Source: a virus. From it: 22,603 bases of DNA. Shown piece by piece: positions 16,030-22,603 of this stretch. Numbering within the stretch: position 1 is the stretch's first letter; every line of letters begins with the position of its first letter. Position numbers and translations under genes: made by a program. The DNA lies in the IMG/VR virus record IMGVR_UViG_3300029309_000373, positions 1 to 22,603 of that record; one strand, given 5' to 3'. The notes below the pieces were generated by a model. It did no database searches, was not told the DNA's origin, and saw nothing but the letters and a program-made list of their open reading frames with translations.

Positions 16030-16826
16030 TATACTCTTCCTCCGTTTTCTAATTGTTTCATCATACTATACATACGTTCGGCACCTTTGTTAACGTCACC
16101 ATCGCCCATACCTCTTACAGCATCGGCAGTAAATACAAATTCGTTATTTGAAAGCATCGCAGGGATGTCGTCTGCCTTCTCTTTTACACCAACTGGAGGA
16201 ATAAATCCACCAGTATTTCTAAGGTCTAATTCTGTTACACCTGCAGGGTTTTCATTCAATGGTAGACCCATGATCCCTGATGCCTGCATCGCGTTGTCTT
16301 CTGCAGTATCTCCCATAGCGTAACCAATACGGCCACCCATAGCTCTATATTCTCTCATATTTTGTTCTACAAGTAAATCTATTTCGCCCTCTGAGTATCC
16401 AAGATTTTTGTAATTGTTTCTAAGTTCTCTTTCAAGTTCAGCTATCTCTTCACCTGTTCTTCCTTCTATTCTCATTTGTGAAGGATCTAACTCTGGTTTT
16501 GTAAAACGATCAATACCACCAGCTATTAAAGAACCTACACCCACATCTAAAGCTACATCACCTATTTTACCAGCAGCTTTACTATCAAGAATACCACTTA
16601 CAAAAGGATTGCCTGCTACTTTACCAAATAAACTACCTGGACCAAAAAATTTACCACCTCCAAAAGGAATACCTGATCCTAAAGCAAGTAATCCAAATTT
16701 ACCTAAATCAGATTTAGCAAAATCTTTAACTTTGCTTACTACTTTCTTAACAGGTCTAGTTATCTTTTTAATAAAGCTTCCTAATCCGTATAATTGTCTG
16801 GGTGTTTGTCCTCTAGAAATCGACAT
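16029..16826 (-). CDS. Marine-phage virion-associated protein with GGRIGYAMG motif (265 aa)
   Basis: The N-terminal third is basic (KKITRPVKKVVSKVKDFAK, 20-38), followed by a Gly-rich hydrophobic stretch (FGLLALGSGIPFGGGKF and VGVGSLIAGG). Residues 125-160 are helical. The end has three blocks typical of marine phages: GGRIGYAMG (164-172), GIMGLPLNENPAGVTELDLR (184-203) and LSNNEFVFTADAVRGMGDGD followed by AERMYSMMKQLENGG. I recognise this end as very common in marine viromes, without known function. The basic and hydrophobic front part could bind DNA or membrane. The 38-base gap before the gene has no good Shine-Dalgarno close to the ATG. Confidence 0.8.
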   Translation of the reverse strand: MSISRGQTPRQLYGLGSFIKKITRPVKKVVSKVKDFAKSDLGKFGLLALGSGIPFGGGKFFGPGSLFGKVAGNPFVSGILDSKAAGKIGDVALDVGVGSLIAGGIDRFTKPELDPSQMRIEGRTGEEIAELERELRNNYKNLGYSEGEIDLLVEQNMREYRAMGGRIGYAMGDTAEDNAMQASGIMGLPLNENPAGVTELDLRNTGGFIPPVGVKEKADDIPAMLSNNEFVFTADAVRGMGDGDVNKGAERMYSMMKQLENGGRV

Positions 16827-16864
16827 AATCTATTTATTTTATATAAAAATCTCCTATTTTACAA

Positions 16865-17119
16865 CTATTCTTCTTTGTCTTTGTCAGAAGATGCACCTAA
16901 TGGTGGCATCGCTGCTACTTTTATTTTAACAGATCTTACTACATGTTCCTTTTTTGTAGCACTATCTGGGTTTGCAATATCATCTTCTGCTTCTTTGTCA
17001 GAACTATACTCGTAATTTGTTTCTTTGTTTCTTAAAACCACCTCTGTTTCGCATTTCACAACTGGTACTTTTTTACCATTTATATATGTGTATGCAACTT
17101 CACCTTCTTCTATAAACAT
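16865..17119 (-). CDS. Small acidic-tailed virion-operon protein (84 aa)
   Basis: The start follows a Shine-Dalgarno AGGGA that overlaps the end of the upstream gene (AGGGATTAATATG). The N-terminal 35 residues look like strands (EVAYTYINGKKVPVVKCETE). The rest is charged, with SSDKEAEDDIANPDS and the terminal SDKDKEE. I do not recognise a family with a function. It lies among virion genes and may be a decoration or chaperone-like piece. A gap of 38 bases follows, containing only AT-rich sequence. Confidence 0.7.
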   Translation of the reverse strand: MFIEEGEVAYTYINGKKVPVVKCETEVVLRNKETNYEYSSDKEAEDDIANPDSATKKEHVVRSVKIKVAAMPPLGASSDKDKEE

Positions 17120-17120
17120 A

Positions 17121-17450
17121 TTAATCCCTATTTATTTCTAGCAGAGAAACTACTACATGTAATCTATCTGCTGTTGTTGCTTGTGCTTTTAATATCTCAT
17201 TTTCTAATAAAATAATAGGTTGAGATATCATTTCTGTTGTTGCATTTGCTGCAACAGTCTTTGTTTTAAACAAAGAAAATATAGCTGAACTAGCGTCTGT
17301 AATTGTCATAGTTATTGAATCTCCATTACCAGAGTCGTCAGATACTACTATGTTTTTTATAATAGCTCTTGATCCTGCTGGCGTAGTATAAATAGTCGTA
17401 TTGTTGGTAGTAGTTAAATCTACCTTTGCATTATTATAAATATTAGCCAC
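17121..17450 (-). CDS. Small beta-rich virion protein (109 aa), GTG start
   Basis: The start codon is GTG at 17450 (CAC on the plus strand); no in-frame ATG lies near. It overlaps the last eight bases of the 55-aa gene (GGTGGCTAA). The protein begins ANIYNNAKVDLTTTNNTTI and continues with alternating strands: PAGSRAIIKNIVVSDDSGNG, SITMTITDAS, then ISQPIILLENEILKAQ and LHVVVSLLEI. This is the pattern of a small jelly-roll or Ig-like virion domain. I know similar short proteins (AGxRAIIKNIxVSN) in marine phages placed near tail genes. Function: probably a tail or head accessory protein. Confidence 0.78.
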   Translation of the reverse strand: MANIYNNAKVDLTTTNNTTIYTTPAGSRAIIKNIVVSDDSGNGDSITMTITDASSAIFSLFKTKTVAANATTEMISQPIILLENEILKAQATTADRLHVVVSLLEINRD

Positions 17451-17610
17451 CTATAAACCAAGAAAATCTTTCTTGCTCCTGTTTTTGCTCATCTAAAAAA
17501 GTTGAGTTTAATTGCTCTACTACTAAAGATATTGCTCTGTTAATTTGTTTCTGGTTAGAAACATCATAATCTGTTTTTGGTTCCGGTAATCTAACTACTA
17601 TCTTTGCCAT
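17443..17610 (-). CDS. 55-aa conserved protein of the virion operon
   Basis: ATG at 17608-17610 overlaps the stop of the upstream 210-aa gene (TAATG). TAA is at 17443-17445. The product starts MAKIVVRLPEPKTDYDVSN, continues with the helix QKQINRAISLVVEQLNSTF, and ends EQKQEQERFSWFIGG. I remember very similar small proteins (ending QERFxxF) in many marine phages. Both ends overlap neighbours, so it is fully inside the operon. Beta strand followed by helix and an aromatic end suggest a small assembly or tail-completion factor, but nothing is known to me. Confidence 0.8.
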   Translation of the reverse strand: MAKIVVRLPEPKTDYDVSNQKQINRAISLVVEQLNSTFLDEQKQEQERFSWFIGG

Positions 17611-18242
17611 TAGAAGCTACCTTCTGTTGCTGTTGGTTCTGACTCTCTAAAACTACCTGCACCTTGTCCAAAACCTCCAGGTCTATCATCACCTCCGCCA
17701 AAGTATTGTGCAGCACCCTGATTAAATTCTCTTAGTTTTTGAATTCTTTGTTTTTCAGCACCTCTTCTTGCAGCTTCTTCTCTTGCTTTTTTGTCTCTTC
17801 GTCTTTGTAAGAAATCTGCAAGACTAGTTGATCGTCTAAATGTATCAAAACCTGTATCTCCTCTTAGACCAACACCACCAATTACTCCTGGTAAACTAAA
17901 TCTATCTCCAAGAGAACTTAAACCTTTTCTTAATAAATTAAGTGGTGTAGGAATATTTTGTAAAAAATTAAATAATGACCCAATACCAGTTCTAGATCTT
18001 TTTGTCATTTCTACATCTTCTTCAACATCAGGTTCGTTAGCTACACCAAAAGAAGTATCTATTGCTGGTAGGCCAGCGTTATCTAAAAACATACTAGGTG
18101 CTTGGTTCATGATGCCTTGATTCATCATGTTTTGATTTCTAAAACCTTGTTTAAAAACATCCATTGCAGCTTTATTAGCTGCATTTTGATTTAATATAGA
18201 ATCAAAATAATATTGATCTTGAAAATTATCTAATATTGACAT
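17610..18242 (-). CDS. Virion-operon protein of unknown function (210 aa)
   Basis: A Shine-Dalgarno GGAAGAAG precedes the ATG, and the start overlaps the nozzle gene stop (TAATG). The N-terminus is Asn/Gln-rich and mostly helical (FKQGFRNQNMMNQGIMNQAP). A middle part reads SLFNFLQNIPTPLNLLRKG. A strongly basic helix follows (FLQRRRDKKAREEAARRG). The end is Gly-rich and disordered (FGGGDDRPGGFGQGAGSF). This looks like a flexible virion or scaffold-type protein that can contact nucleic acid. I recognise no family. Position right after the nozzle gene suggests a tail-associated role. Confidence 0.72.
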   Translation of the reverse strand: MSILDNFQDQYYFDSILNQNAANKAAMDVFKQGFRNQNMMNQGIMNQAPSMFLDNAGLPAIDTSFGVANEPDVEEDVEMTKRSRTGIGSLFNFLQNIPTPLNLLRKGLSSLGDRFSLPGVIGGVGLRGDTGFDTFRRSTSLADFLQRRRDKKAREEAARRGAEKQRIQKLREFNQGAAQYFGGGDDRPGGFGQGAGSFRESEPTATEGSF

Positions 18243-20188
18243 TATCTTCTTCCATCCGGTTGTACATCTATTTTAAAAGTGCCAAAACGCCATGATTCGG
18301 ATACTGAATCATTTTCTATTTTAACATTGACGAACCTACCTCTGGCTCTTGTATCTTTTTTATCAGTAGATGAGGTAATTGTAAAGGGACTCAAAGTAGT
18401 TGTAGTCTCTGATTGTTGCGGATATCTCTTAACTCCCAAAGTTACTTTAGCATTACCTTGTAATGTTTTAAAATCAGGCACAAATCTTCTCATTGCAAGA
18501 AAAACTTCACCAGAAACACTAGGACCTGATGGCCGACCTTGTGCATTTCTTTGTCTTTGTTGTAGATCAAAATCGTATGATTTTACAAACGATGTGACTG
18601 TGGTTGTTGTACCATCTGGATTAACTTGATCTGTTCCAACTTCATGTTCAAACAATGTTGTTTGTCCTAAACCAGACTCACCTACTATTACAGGAAATGT
18701 ACCTGTAGCTGTTGAATTATATTTTGTTGCAAAAGGTGTAGGATAAATAGTTGCATCAATCCATGTTGTTCTAGCTTCGGTACCAATATACCAAACACCA
18801 CCTCTCATTTGTTCACCATAATTATACACAACATATTTATCATTATATTCAGATCCTGCAGATGGATAATACCAAACTACTTCTGTATATAAATTGTTGA
18901 TACCTGCATTTACTTGTTGACCTTTTGTAGTGTCAAAATTATCAAAAACAAAATCTTCTACACTACAAGGTAAAGATTTAACTGTACCATCAAACATAAA
19001 AAAACCATTTGGTGATAACCAAAATGCAGAACCATCTATTTCTACAGCTGCATTCTTACCTATCAAACCACAGTTTGTACCTACTTGTTCAAATCCAAAT
19101 GTAAAAGGTGCACCGATAAACTTCATGGTATACAGAGCATTATCTGTCCAAACTAAAATAGTTTCTTTTGCTTTTAATGCACCTACAATTTTTGTGCCAT
19201 CTTGTAATCTTTGTGAACCTGCAGAATTAATTGCAGTTGCAACATAGTCATTAATGTCTTCTTGATCAGAAAATCTGATAAACATATCATCTTGTGTCGA
19301 AGCTGAACCAATAGTTGTTTCTGTTCCAAGATGAATTAAGTGACGTGTTGTTGGTGAAACTAGTGTTACTCTTGTTGCAGTTGGATTGTTTGTAGTTGTA
19401 AAACCAGATGTTGCTGTTGATGCTCTTACTTCTAATGGTGTCGAAGCTCCTGCATTCCACGTAAAGGTTTTACCATTTGCAATAGTTGCAACTAACACTT
19501 GACCGAAATTACTCAATGACCAAAGTCCTGGTTCAAGTGTTACATCATTTGCTGATGATGCTTCACCCCACGCACCTGTACCATAAGTATCTGTGCCCCA
19601 ACCATATCCATATGATTGTGCTCTTGGTCCTACAGGTTCGTAAGGAATTAGTTCTAAACTACCACCTGTAGATACAGTCCCTGATGCATTGGAACTTTGT
19701 GTAATTGTAAATACAGAACTTGATGTAATAGAAGTTACTTGAAAATTTTTATCTTCAAAATCAGAATTACTAAAACCTGTACCACTTGGTAAAGTTACAC
19801 TATTAAGTTGCACAATGTCACCTGCTACTAATCCATGTGCAGATTTAGTTATAGAACAAATAGCAGAGCCATTTGTAGTTGCAATTGTTGCACCAGACAA
19901 AGTCGCCTTTACAGGTGTGATGTCATATAGCTGACCTTCAAAATATAATAATAAAAATTTATCTGTTCCAATAGCGACATATCTATTGCCATCTAAGTCT
20001 ACAAATGCAAATTGTCTTCTTGCTACACCCACTATTGTATCTGTAACAAGTGATGACCACCCACCAACTTTTTCTGGTAAGCCATATCTAAAACGAACAT
20101 TATCACAATCAATCCATCTAAACTCAGCACCAGAGTCAGTGTTTTGTTTATCTATTCCTGGTAGGACTTTGAAATCAATTAGAGCCAC
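18242..20188 (-). CDS. Tail nozzle/hub protein, P22 gp10- or T7 gp12-like
   Basis: The start is GTG at 20188, with Shine-Dalgarno AGGAG seven bases before it overlapping the stop of the previous gene. The N-terminus DCDNVRFRYGLPEKVGGWSS is the typical opening of podovirus tail proteins grouped with P22 gp10 (packaged-DNA stabilisation) and T7 gp12. Repeated blade-like strands follow: NRYVAIGTDKFLLLY, VWTDNALYTMKFI, GSAFWLSPNGFFMFDG and DKYVVYNYGEQMRGGVWYIG. Residues about 92-180 look like an inserted domain (SAHGLVAGDIVQLNSV). The end SWRFGTFKIDVQPDGRR is also typical. It supports a short-tailed phage. Expected role: distal part of the tail tube holding DNA in the filled head. Confidence 0.82.
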   Translation of the reverse strand: MALIDFKVLPGIDKQNTDSGAEFRWIDCDNVRFRYGLPEKVGGWSSLVTDTIVGVARRQFAFVDLDGNRYVAIGTDKFLLLYFEGQLYDITPVKATLSGATIATTNGSAICSITKSAHGLVAGDIVQLNSVTLPSGTGFSNSDFEDKNFQVTSITSSSVFTITQSSNASGTVSTGGSLELIPYEPVGPRAQSYGYGWGTDTYGTGAWGEASSANDVTLEPGLWSLSNFGQVLVATIANGKTFTWNAGASTPLEVRASTATSGFTTTNNPTATRVTLVSPTTRHLIHLGTETTIGSASTQDDMFIRFSDQEDINDYVATAINSAGSQRLQDGTKIVGALKAKETILVWTDNALYTMKFIGAPFTFGFEQVGTNCGLIGKNAAVEIDGSAFWLSPNGFFMFDGTVKSLPCSVEDFVFDNFDTTKGQQVNAGINNLYTEVVWYYPSAGSEYNDKYVVYNYGEQMRGGVWYIGTEARTTWIDATIYPTPFATKYNSTATGTFPVIVGESGLGQTTLFEHEVGTDQVNPDGTTTTVTSFVKSYDFDLQQRQRNAQGRPSGPSVSGEVFLAMRRFVPDFKTLQGNAKVTLGVKRYPQQSETTTTLSPFTITSSTDKKDTRARGRFVNVKIENDSVSESWRFGTFKIDVQPDGRR

Positions 20189-20198
20189 CTGTTAGCTC

Positions 20199-20918
20199 CT
20201 ATATCTTATCTTTGAATACCCAGCCTCTTGTTGCATTAACATACACCAATGTAAAAGCTGAAGCGTTGGTTGAAACTACTAAATCAGATGCTGATCCATT
20301 TATGTTAGATCCATTTCTTCCAACTGTTAAATTGTTAGATGCAAGATTGTTTCCACTATCAATAAATGTAACTTCGTTTCCAATAGCAGGTGATGCAGGT
20401 AAGTTTATTGTAACTGCAGCACTAATACCACTTCCAGATGTGTTTACTAAAATTTGATCGCCGTTAACTGTCGTATATGTTGCAGAGGGTGTGTAGTATC
20501 CTTTGGTTTGTAATTTACCTGTAATGTTTGTACCATCAGAATATAAAACTGTAGTTGAACCAATAGGTAAAGCTAATCCAGTTCCCGATACAGTTTTAAC
20601 TGTTAGTGTGTAATTAGAAGAAGATCTATCTGTTGCATCTTCTACAATAAATACTCTTTCAGCAGAGTCAGGCATAGTTACCGTTCTATTAGCTGCTAGT
20701 GTACCAGTTAGTTTATAATATAAATTTTTACCATTTGCTGTGGCATGGTTTGCCAAAGATAAAGCCACATCACCAGATCCTACATTTAACGACAGGTATC
20801 CTGATGCTGCTTGTTCTAATATTTGTAAATTAGTATTTGTAATTGTACCCCAGGTTCCTGATTTCTCACCTGTAGTAATTAGTTCTAGTTTTAAGTCACT
20901 CGATGTACTTGACGCCAT
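20199..20918 (-). CDS. Tail fibre-type protein (239 aa)
   Basis: The gene has Shine-Dalgarno AAGGAG overlapping the stop of the 83-aa gene. The N-terminus LKLELITTGEKSGTWGTITN with NLQILEQAASGY is a module I know at the start of many marine-phage fibre proteins, probably the part that attaches to the tail. Then come beta strands rich in Thr, Ser, Gly and Asn (RTVTMPDSAERVFIVED; AVTINLPASPAIGNEVTFID), and an end FTLVYVNATRGWVFKDKI. The length is small for a fibre. No transmembrane or catalytic element is seen. Host recognition or base structure is likely. Confidence 0.78.
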   Translation of the reverse strand: MASSTSSDLKLELITTGEKSGTWGTITNTNLQILEQAASGYLSLNVGSGDVALSLANHATANGKNLYYKLTGTLAANRTVTMPDSAERVFIVEDATDRSSSNYTLTVKTVSGTGLALPIGSTTVLYSDGTNITGKLQTKGYYTPSATYTTVNGDQILVNTSGSGISAAVTINLPASPAIGNEVTFIDSGNNLASNNLTVGRNGSNINGSASDLVVSTNASAFTLVYVNATRGWVFKDKI

Positions 20919-20928
20919 ATATTTCTCC

Positions 20929-21180
20929 TTATGGGTTGTTTGGGTCGATAGGTACCCATGTTCCCGTTGCCCCTGGAATTATTGCATTCCATGATATCAC
21001 ATTAACCGTGCCACTTGCAAGGTTTATTTGGTTGCCTGTTACAGGTGCTTCGGTTATTAATTCAATATTAGTATTGCCTATTGCTACGTTTATTCTTTTA
21101 CCATTGACCGATACCACTACATTTTGAATACCTACGCCTGCAAAAGTGGTTGATGAAAAAGGTGTTGCTCCAAATAACAT
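20929..21180 (-). CDS. Short paralogue of the repeat tail protein (83 aa)
   Basis: It shares three parts with the next gene: the N-terminus FGATPFS..F..VG, the NG-x-R-[IL]-N type repeats, and the C-terminal cap W..IIPGAT..WVPI (64-83). Only two repeats are present (about 21-44 and 45-63), against nine in the neighbour. The Shine-Dalgarno AGGAT overlaps the region just after the neighbour's stop. It arose by duplication or by loss of repeats. A small tail or head appendage is likely. Confidence 0.78.
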   Translation of the reverse strand: MLFGATPFSSTTFAGVGIQNVVVSVNGKRINVAIGNTNIELITEAPVTGNQINLASGTVNVISWNAIIPGATGTWVPIDPNNP

Positions 21181-21183
21181 ATT

Positions 21184-21900
21184 TTATCCTAACGATGTTT
21201 GAATAGGTTCCCATACCTGAGTAGCTCCTGGTACGATACCATCCCATTTTTTAATTAATACAGAATCATCTGCTATGTTTATTCTACTACCATCAGGAGT
21301 AACCGTAGCTTTTGCTACAATCGTTACAGTTCCTGTTGATAAATTTTGTCTATTTGTTGTTACAGTTACGGTTGCATTCGCTCTTGTTGTAACATTACCT
21401 ATTTCAACATCTACTCTATTTCCAGTTACTGATAAGTTTGCATCAGCAGATATAGTTACTGATCCTGTGCTAACATCTACTCTAGATCCATTTGGTAATA
21501 CTGTTGCTTTACCAACTGTTGTAACGTTTCCTGTATTTGTATTTATTCTAGATCCTGATACAGAATATACAGAAGCAAGTGTAGGTGTACCTGTATTTAG
21601 ATTTACTCTTGATCCTGTAAGAGCTAGTGTTGCTTTTGCAACAATAGTTGGATCACCAGTTGTAACATTAATACGACTACCATCAGGAGATACAATAACA
21701 CCTGTACCTTCTACAATAGTTACATTACCAATAGTAAAATTAAGTCTTGTGCCATTAACAGTTACATTAGCTTTACCAACTAAACCTACCGTGCCTGTAG
21801 ATTCATTTAATCTTGACCCTAGGACGTTGACGAATGCGTTAGGATTAAAGCCTACATCTGAGAAGGCTGCTGCCGAAAAGGGGGTAGCACCGAAATACAT
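21184..21900 (-). CDS. Repeat-built tail/adhesin protein (238 aa)
   Basis: The N-terminus is MYFGATPFSAAAFSDVGFNP. Nine repeats of 21-24 residues follow (21-218), each of the form A-x-[VL]-x-x-x-G-[ST]-R-[IVL]-[ND]-x-x-x-G-x-[VP]-T, for example GSRINTNTGNVT. The C-terminal cap is WDGIVPGATQVWEPIQTSLG. Repeats of this length rich in Val, Thr, Asn and Gly suggest a stacked beta fold, as in beta-helix or fibre shafts. Its translation start is hidden in a hairpin (21901-21915). A role as surface or tail appendage is inferred from the repeat type and from the fibre genes on both sides. Confidence 0.78.
   Translation of the reverse strand: MYFGATPFSAAAFSDVGFNPNAFVNVLGSRLNESTGTVGLVGKANVTVNGTRLNFTIGNVTIVEGTGVIVSPDGSRINVTTGDPTIVAKATLALTGSRVNLNTGTPTLASVYSVSGSRINTNTGNVTTVGKATVLPNGSRVDVSTGSVTISADANLSVTGNRVDVEIGNVTTRANATVTVTTNRQNLSTGTVTIVAKATVTPDGSRINIADDSVLIKKWDGIVPGATQVWEPIQTSLG
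21247..21840 (-). repeat. Nine diverged tandem repeats of about 66 bases inside the tail gene
   Basis: The repeats are clear in the protein (units at residues 21-43, 44-67, 68-89, 90-110, 111-131, 132-153, 154-175, 176-197, 198-218). In DNA they are diverged; blocks such as tctactctagatccatttgg and related ones recur with changes. They are therefore old, or kept apart by selection. Confidence 0.75.
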
Positions 21901-21915
21901 GCGAGATTACCTCGC
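21901..21915 (-). promoter_or_regulatory. Hairpin hiding the ribosome site of the repeat tail gene
   Basis: On the transcript GCGAG-GTAAT-CTCGC ends directly at the ATG of the 238-aa gene. The five-bp GC-rich stem includes most of the Shine-Dalgarno GAGG, and the loop holds the TAA stop of the upstream fibre gene. A ribosome that ends at this stop would open the stem, which suggests translational coupling. Confidence 0.6.
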
Positions 21916-22603
21916 GTTTGCTGGGATATTATTAGATCCTACGATTGATTGACCAAATGCCATGTAGATGTATGTTGCACCACTACCATTATAACCACTA
22001 TCTGAATTTCTAATTTTAAATCCATTTGATAAAAAATCTGTATCTTGGCTAGAGGCTGAAACTTCTGCATCTGAAGCATTTGCTAATAATCTATGTTGTG
22101 CAGGATTATCAATATCTCTTTTTGCATCCCTTATTCTCCAACCATCTGATGAATCACTTCTTTTAGACATCACCCAAGCTGGACGAAAGCCACAGAAAAC
22201 AAATGTTCCATTTGTACTACCATTTCCTGTGTAGCTTCCGAATTTGCTGTAGCCAGTTTTCTCTGCAAAGCAGTAGGCGATAGTATTATCTGAAGAATCA
22301 TTAGCATCTGTATCAGTACCAACAGAGAAAACAGAACTTGTTGGGGAAGTATTATTAAAAAAACCTGAGCTGCTAGTAGAAGCATTAGTTAAATCAAGAT
22401 ATATTCCATGAGTGTTGCCTAATTGTTTGTGATAAACTAGCCAATCCCTACTTGCTGTTAAATTTTTTATTATAATCATAGATGGTTCTACACCTAAACC
22501 ATGACCAATTGTAGCATTAGAGCCTGTGCCTGTGTATTTTACGATACTAAATCCAGCAGTAGTATTTGCAGATACAGTTGAGGTTATGCTTCCATCTGAG
22601 TTT
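21907..22603 (-). CDS. Tail fibre/adhesin protein, N-terminus beyond the window
   Basis: The open frame runs through the window edge; the internal Met at 22479 is not the start. 232 codons up to the TAA at 21907 are visible. The region GFSIVKYTGTGSNATIGHGL, then MIIIKNLTASRDWLVYH, then YCFAEKTGYSKFGSYTGNGS, FRPAWVMSKRSDSSDGWRI and the end GATYIYMAFGQSI form a domain I know from the C-termini of many marine-phage fibre proteins (I recall it as DUF7483, number not checked). It contains strands and aromatic residues like a lectin-type fold. It probably binds the host surface. Its stop lies in the loop of the hairpin before the next gene. Confidence 0.85.
   Translation of the reverse strand, partial: NSDGSITSTVSANTTAGFSIVKYTGTGSNATIGHGLGVEPSMIIIKNLTASRDWLVYHKQLGNTHGIYLDLTNASTSSSGFFNNTSPTSSVFSVGTDTDANDSSDNTIAYCFAEKTGYSKFGSYTGNGSTNGTFVFCGFRPAWVMSKRSDSSDGWRIRDAKRDIDNPAQHRLLANASDAEVSASSQDTDFLSNGFKIRNSDSGYNGSGATYIYMAFGQSIVGSNNIPANAR

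Noticed and set aside
16836-16864. Possible minus-strand promoter TTGTAA-17-TAAAAT
   Set aside because: Only partial matches to the consensus and the start would lie almost on the ATG; AT-rich gaps produce such matches easily.
16414-16929. Plus-strand ORF of 171 codons opposite the 265-aa gene
   Set aside because: Pro/Leu/Ser-rich antisense shadow, no Shine-Dalgarno, crosses a gene border.
17461-17476. Inverted repeat AAGAAA/TTTCTT near the 3' end of the 55-aa gene
   Set aside because: Weak AT stem with a three-base loop inside coding sequence; no support as a signal.
21275-21952. Plus-strand ORF of 225 codons opposite the repeat tail gene
   Set aside because: It mirrors the repeats of the minus-strand gene, has a repetitive Val/Pro/Thr-only product, no ribosome site and crosses two real gene borders.
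1-22603. tRNA genes, CRISPR arrays, insertion sequences and attachment sites
   Set aside because: I looked for cloverleaf-like, regularly spaced or transposase-like patterns and saw none; almost every base is in a gene.

Overview
The window looks like most of the genome of an AT-rich tailed phage, probably short-tailed and marine. The closest types I know from memory are phages of SAR11/Pelagibacter and uncultured Mediterranean phages; this is recognition, not a search result. GC is about one third by eye. Genes are packed with ATGA, TAATG or few-base junctions, and no ribosomal, tRNA, metabolic or insertion-sequence genes are seen. No terminase, portal, major capsid, RNA polymerase or integrase gene lies in the window. 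The missing head genes are expected upstream of the structural operon, beyond base 22603.

Layout. (1) 7741 down to 1, minus strand: a replication operon behind a good sigma70-like promoter (7788-7817). In transcription order it holds a coiled-coil protein, a 257-aa candidate DNA-binding protein, an AEP-type primase, a compact superfamily 1 helicase, a DUF3310 protein, a family A DNA polymerase, a conserved 216-aa unknown, a 25-aa cysteine peptide, and two small membrane proteins, the last one cut by the window edge. (2) 7818-8153, minus: a conserved unknown at the head of this block. (3) 8206-10044, plus strand: a two-gene island with its own promoter, encoding a SNF2-type helicase and a small HhH glycosylase very like the catalytic domain of eukaryotic MBD4. 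(4) 22603 down to 10021, minus: the virion operon. It holds tail-fibre/adhesin genes, a tail nozzle-like protein, several small virion proteins, three glycine- or glutamine-rich proteins, a 1,369-aa candidate ejection protein, and a small C-terminally anchored membrane protein that may belong to lysis.

How it works together. The primase, polymerase, helicases and candidate DNA-binding protein form a near-complete fork set without a DnaB/gp4-type helicase-primase. The polymerase has leucine at the position equivalent to E. coli Phe762. The virion genes would build the tail and the ejected proteins.

The items most worth attention are the MBD4-like glycosylase with its helicase partner, the AEP primase, a pair of hairpins before the primase gene, a hairpin that hides a ribosome binding site before a repeat-rich tail gene, the long and short versions of that tail gene side by side, and a 25-residue Cys-rich peptide.
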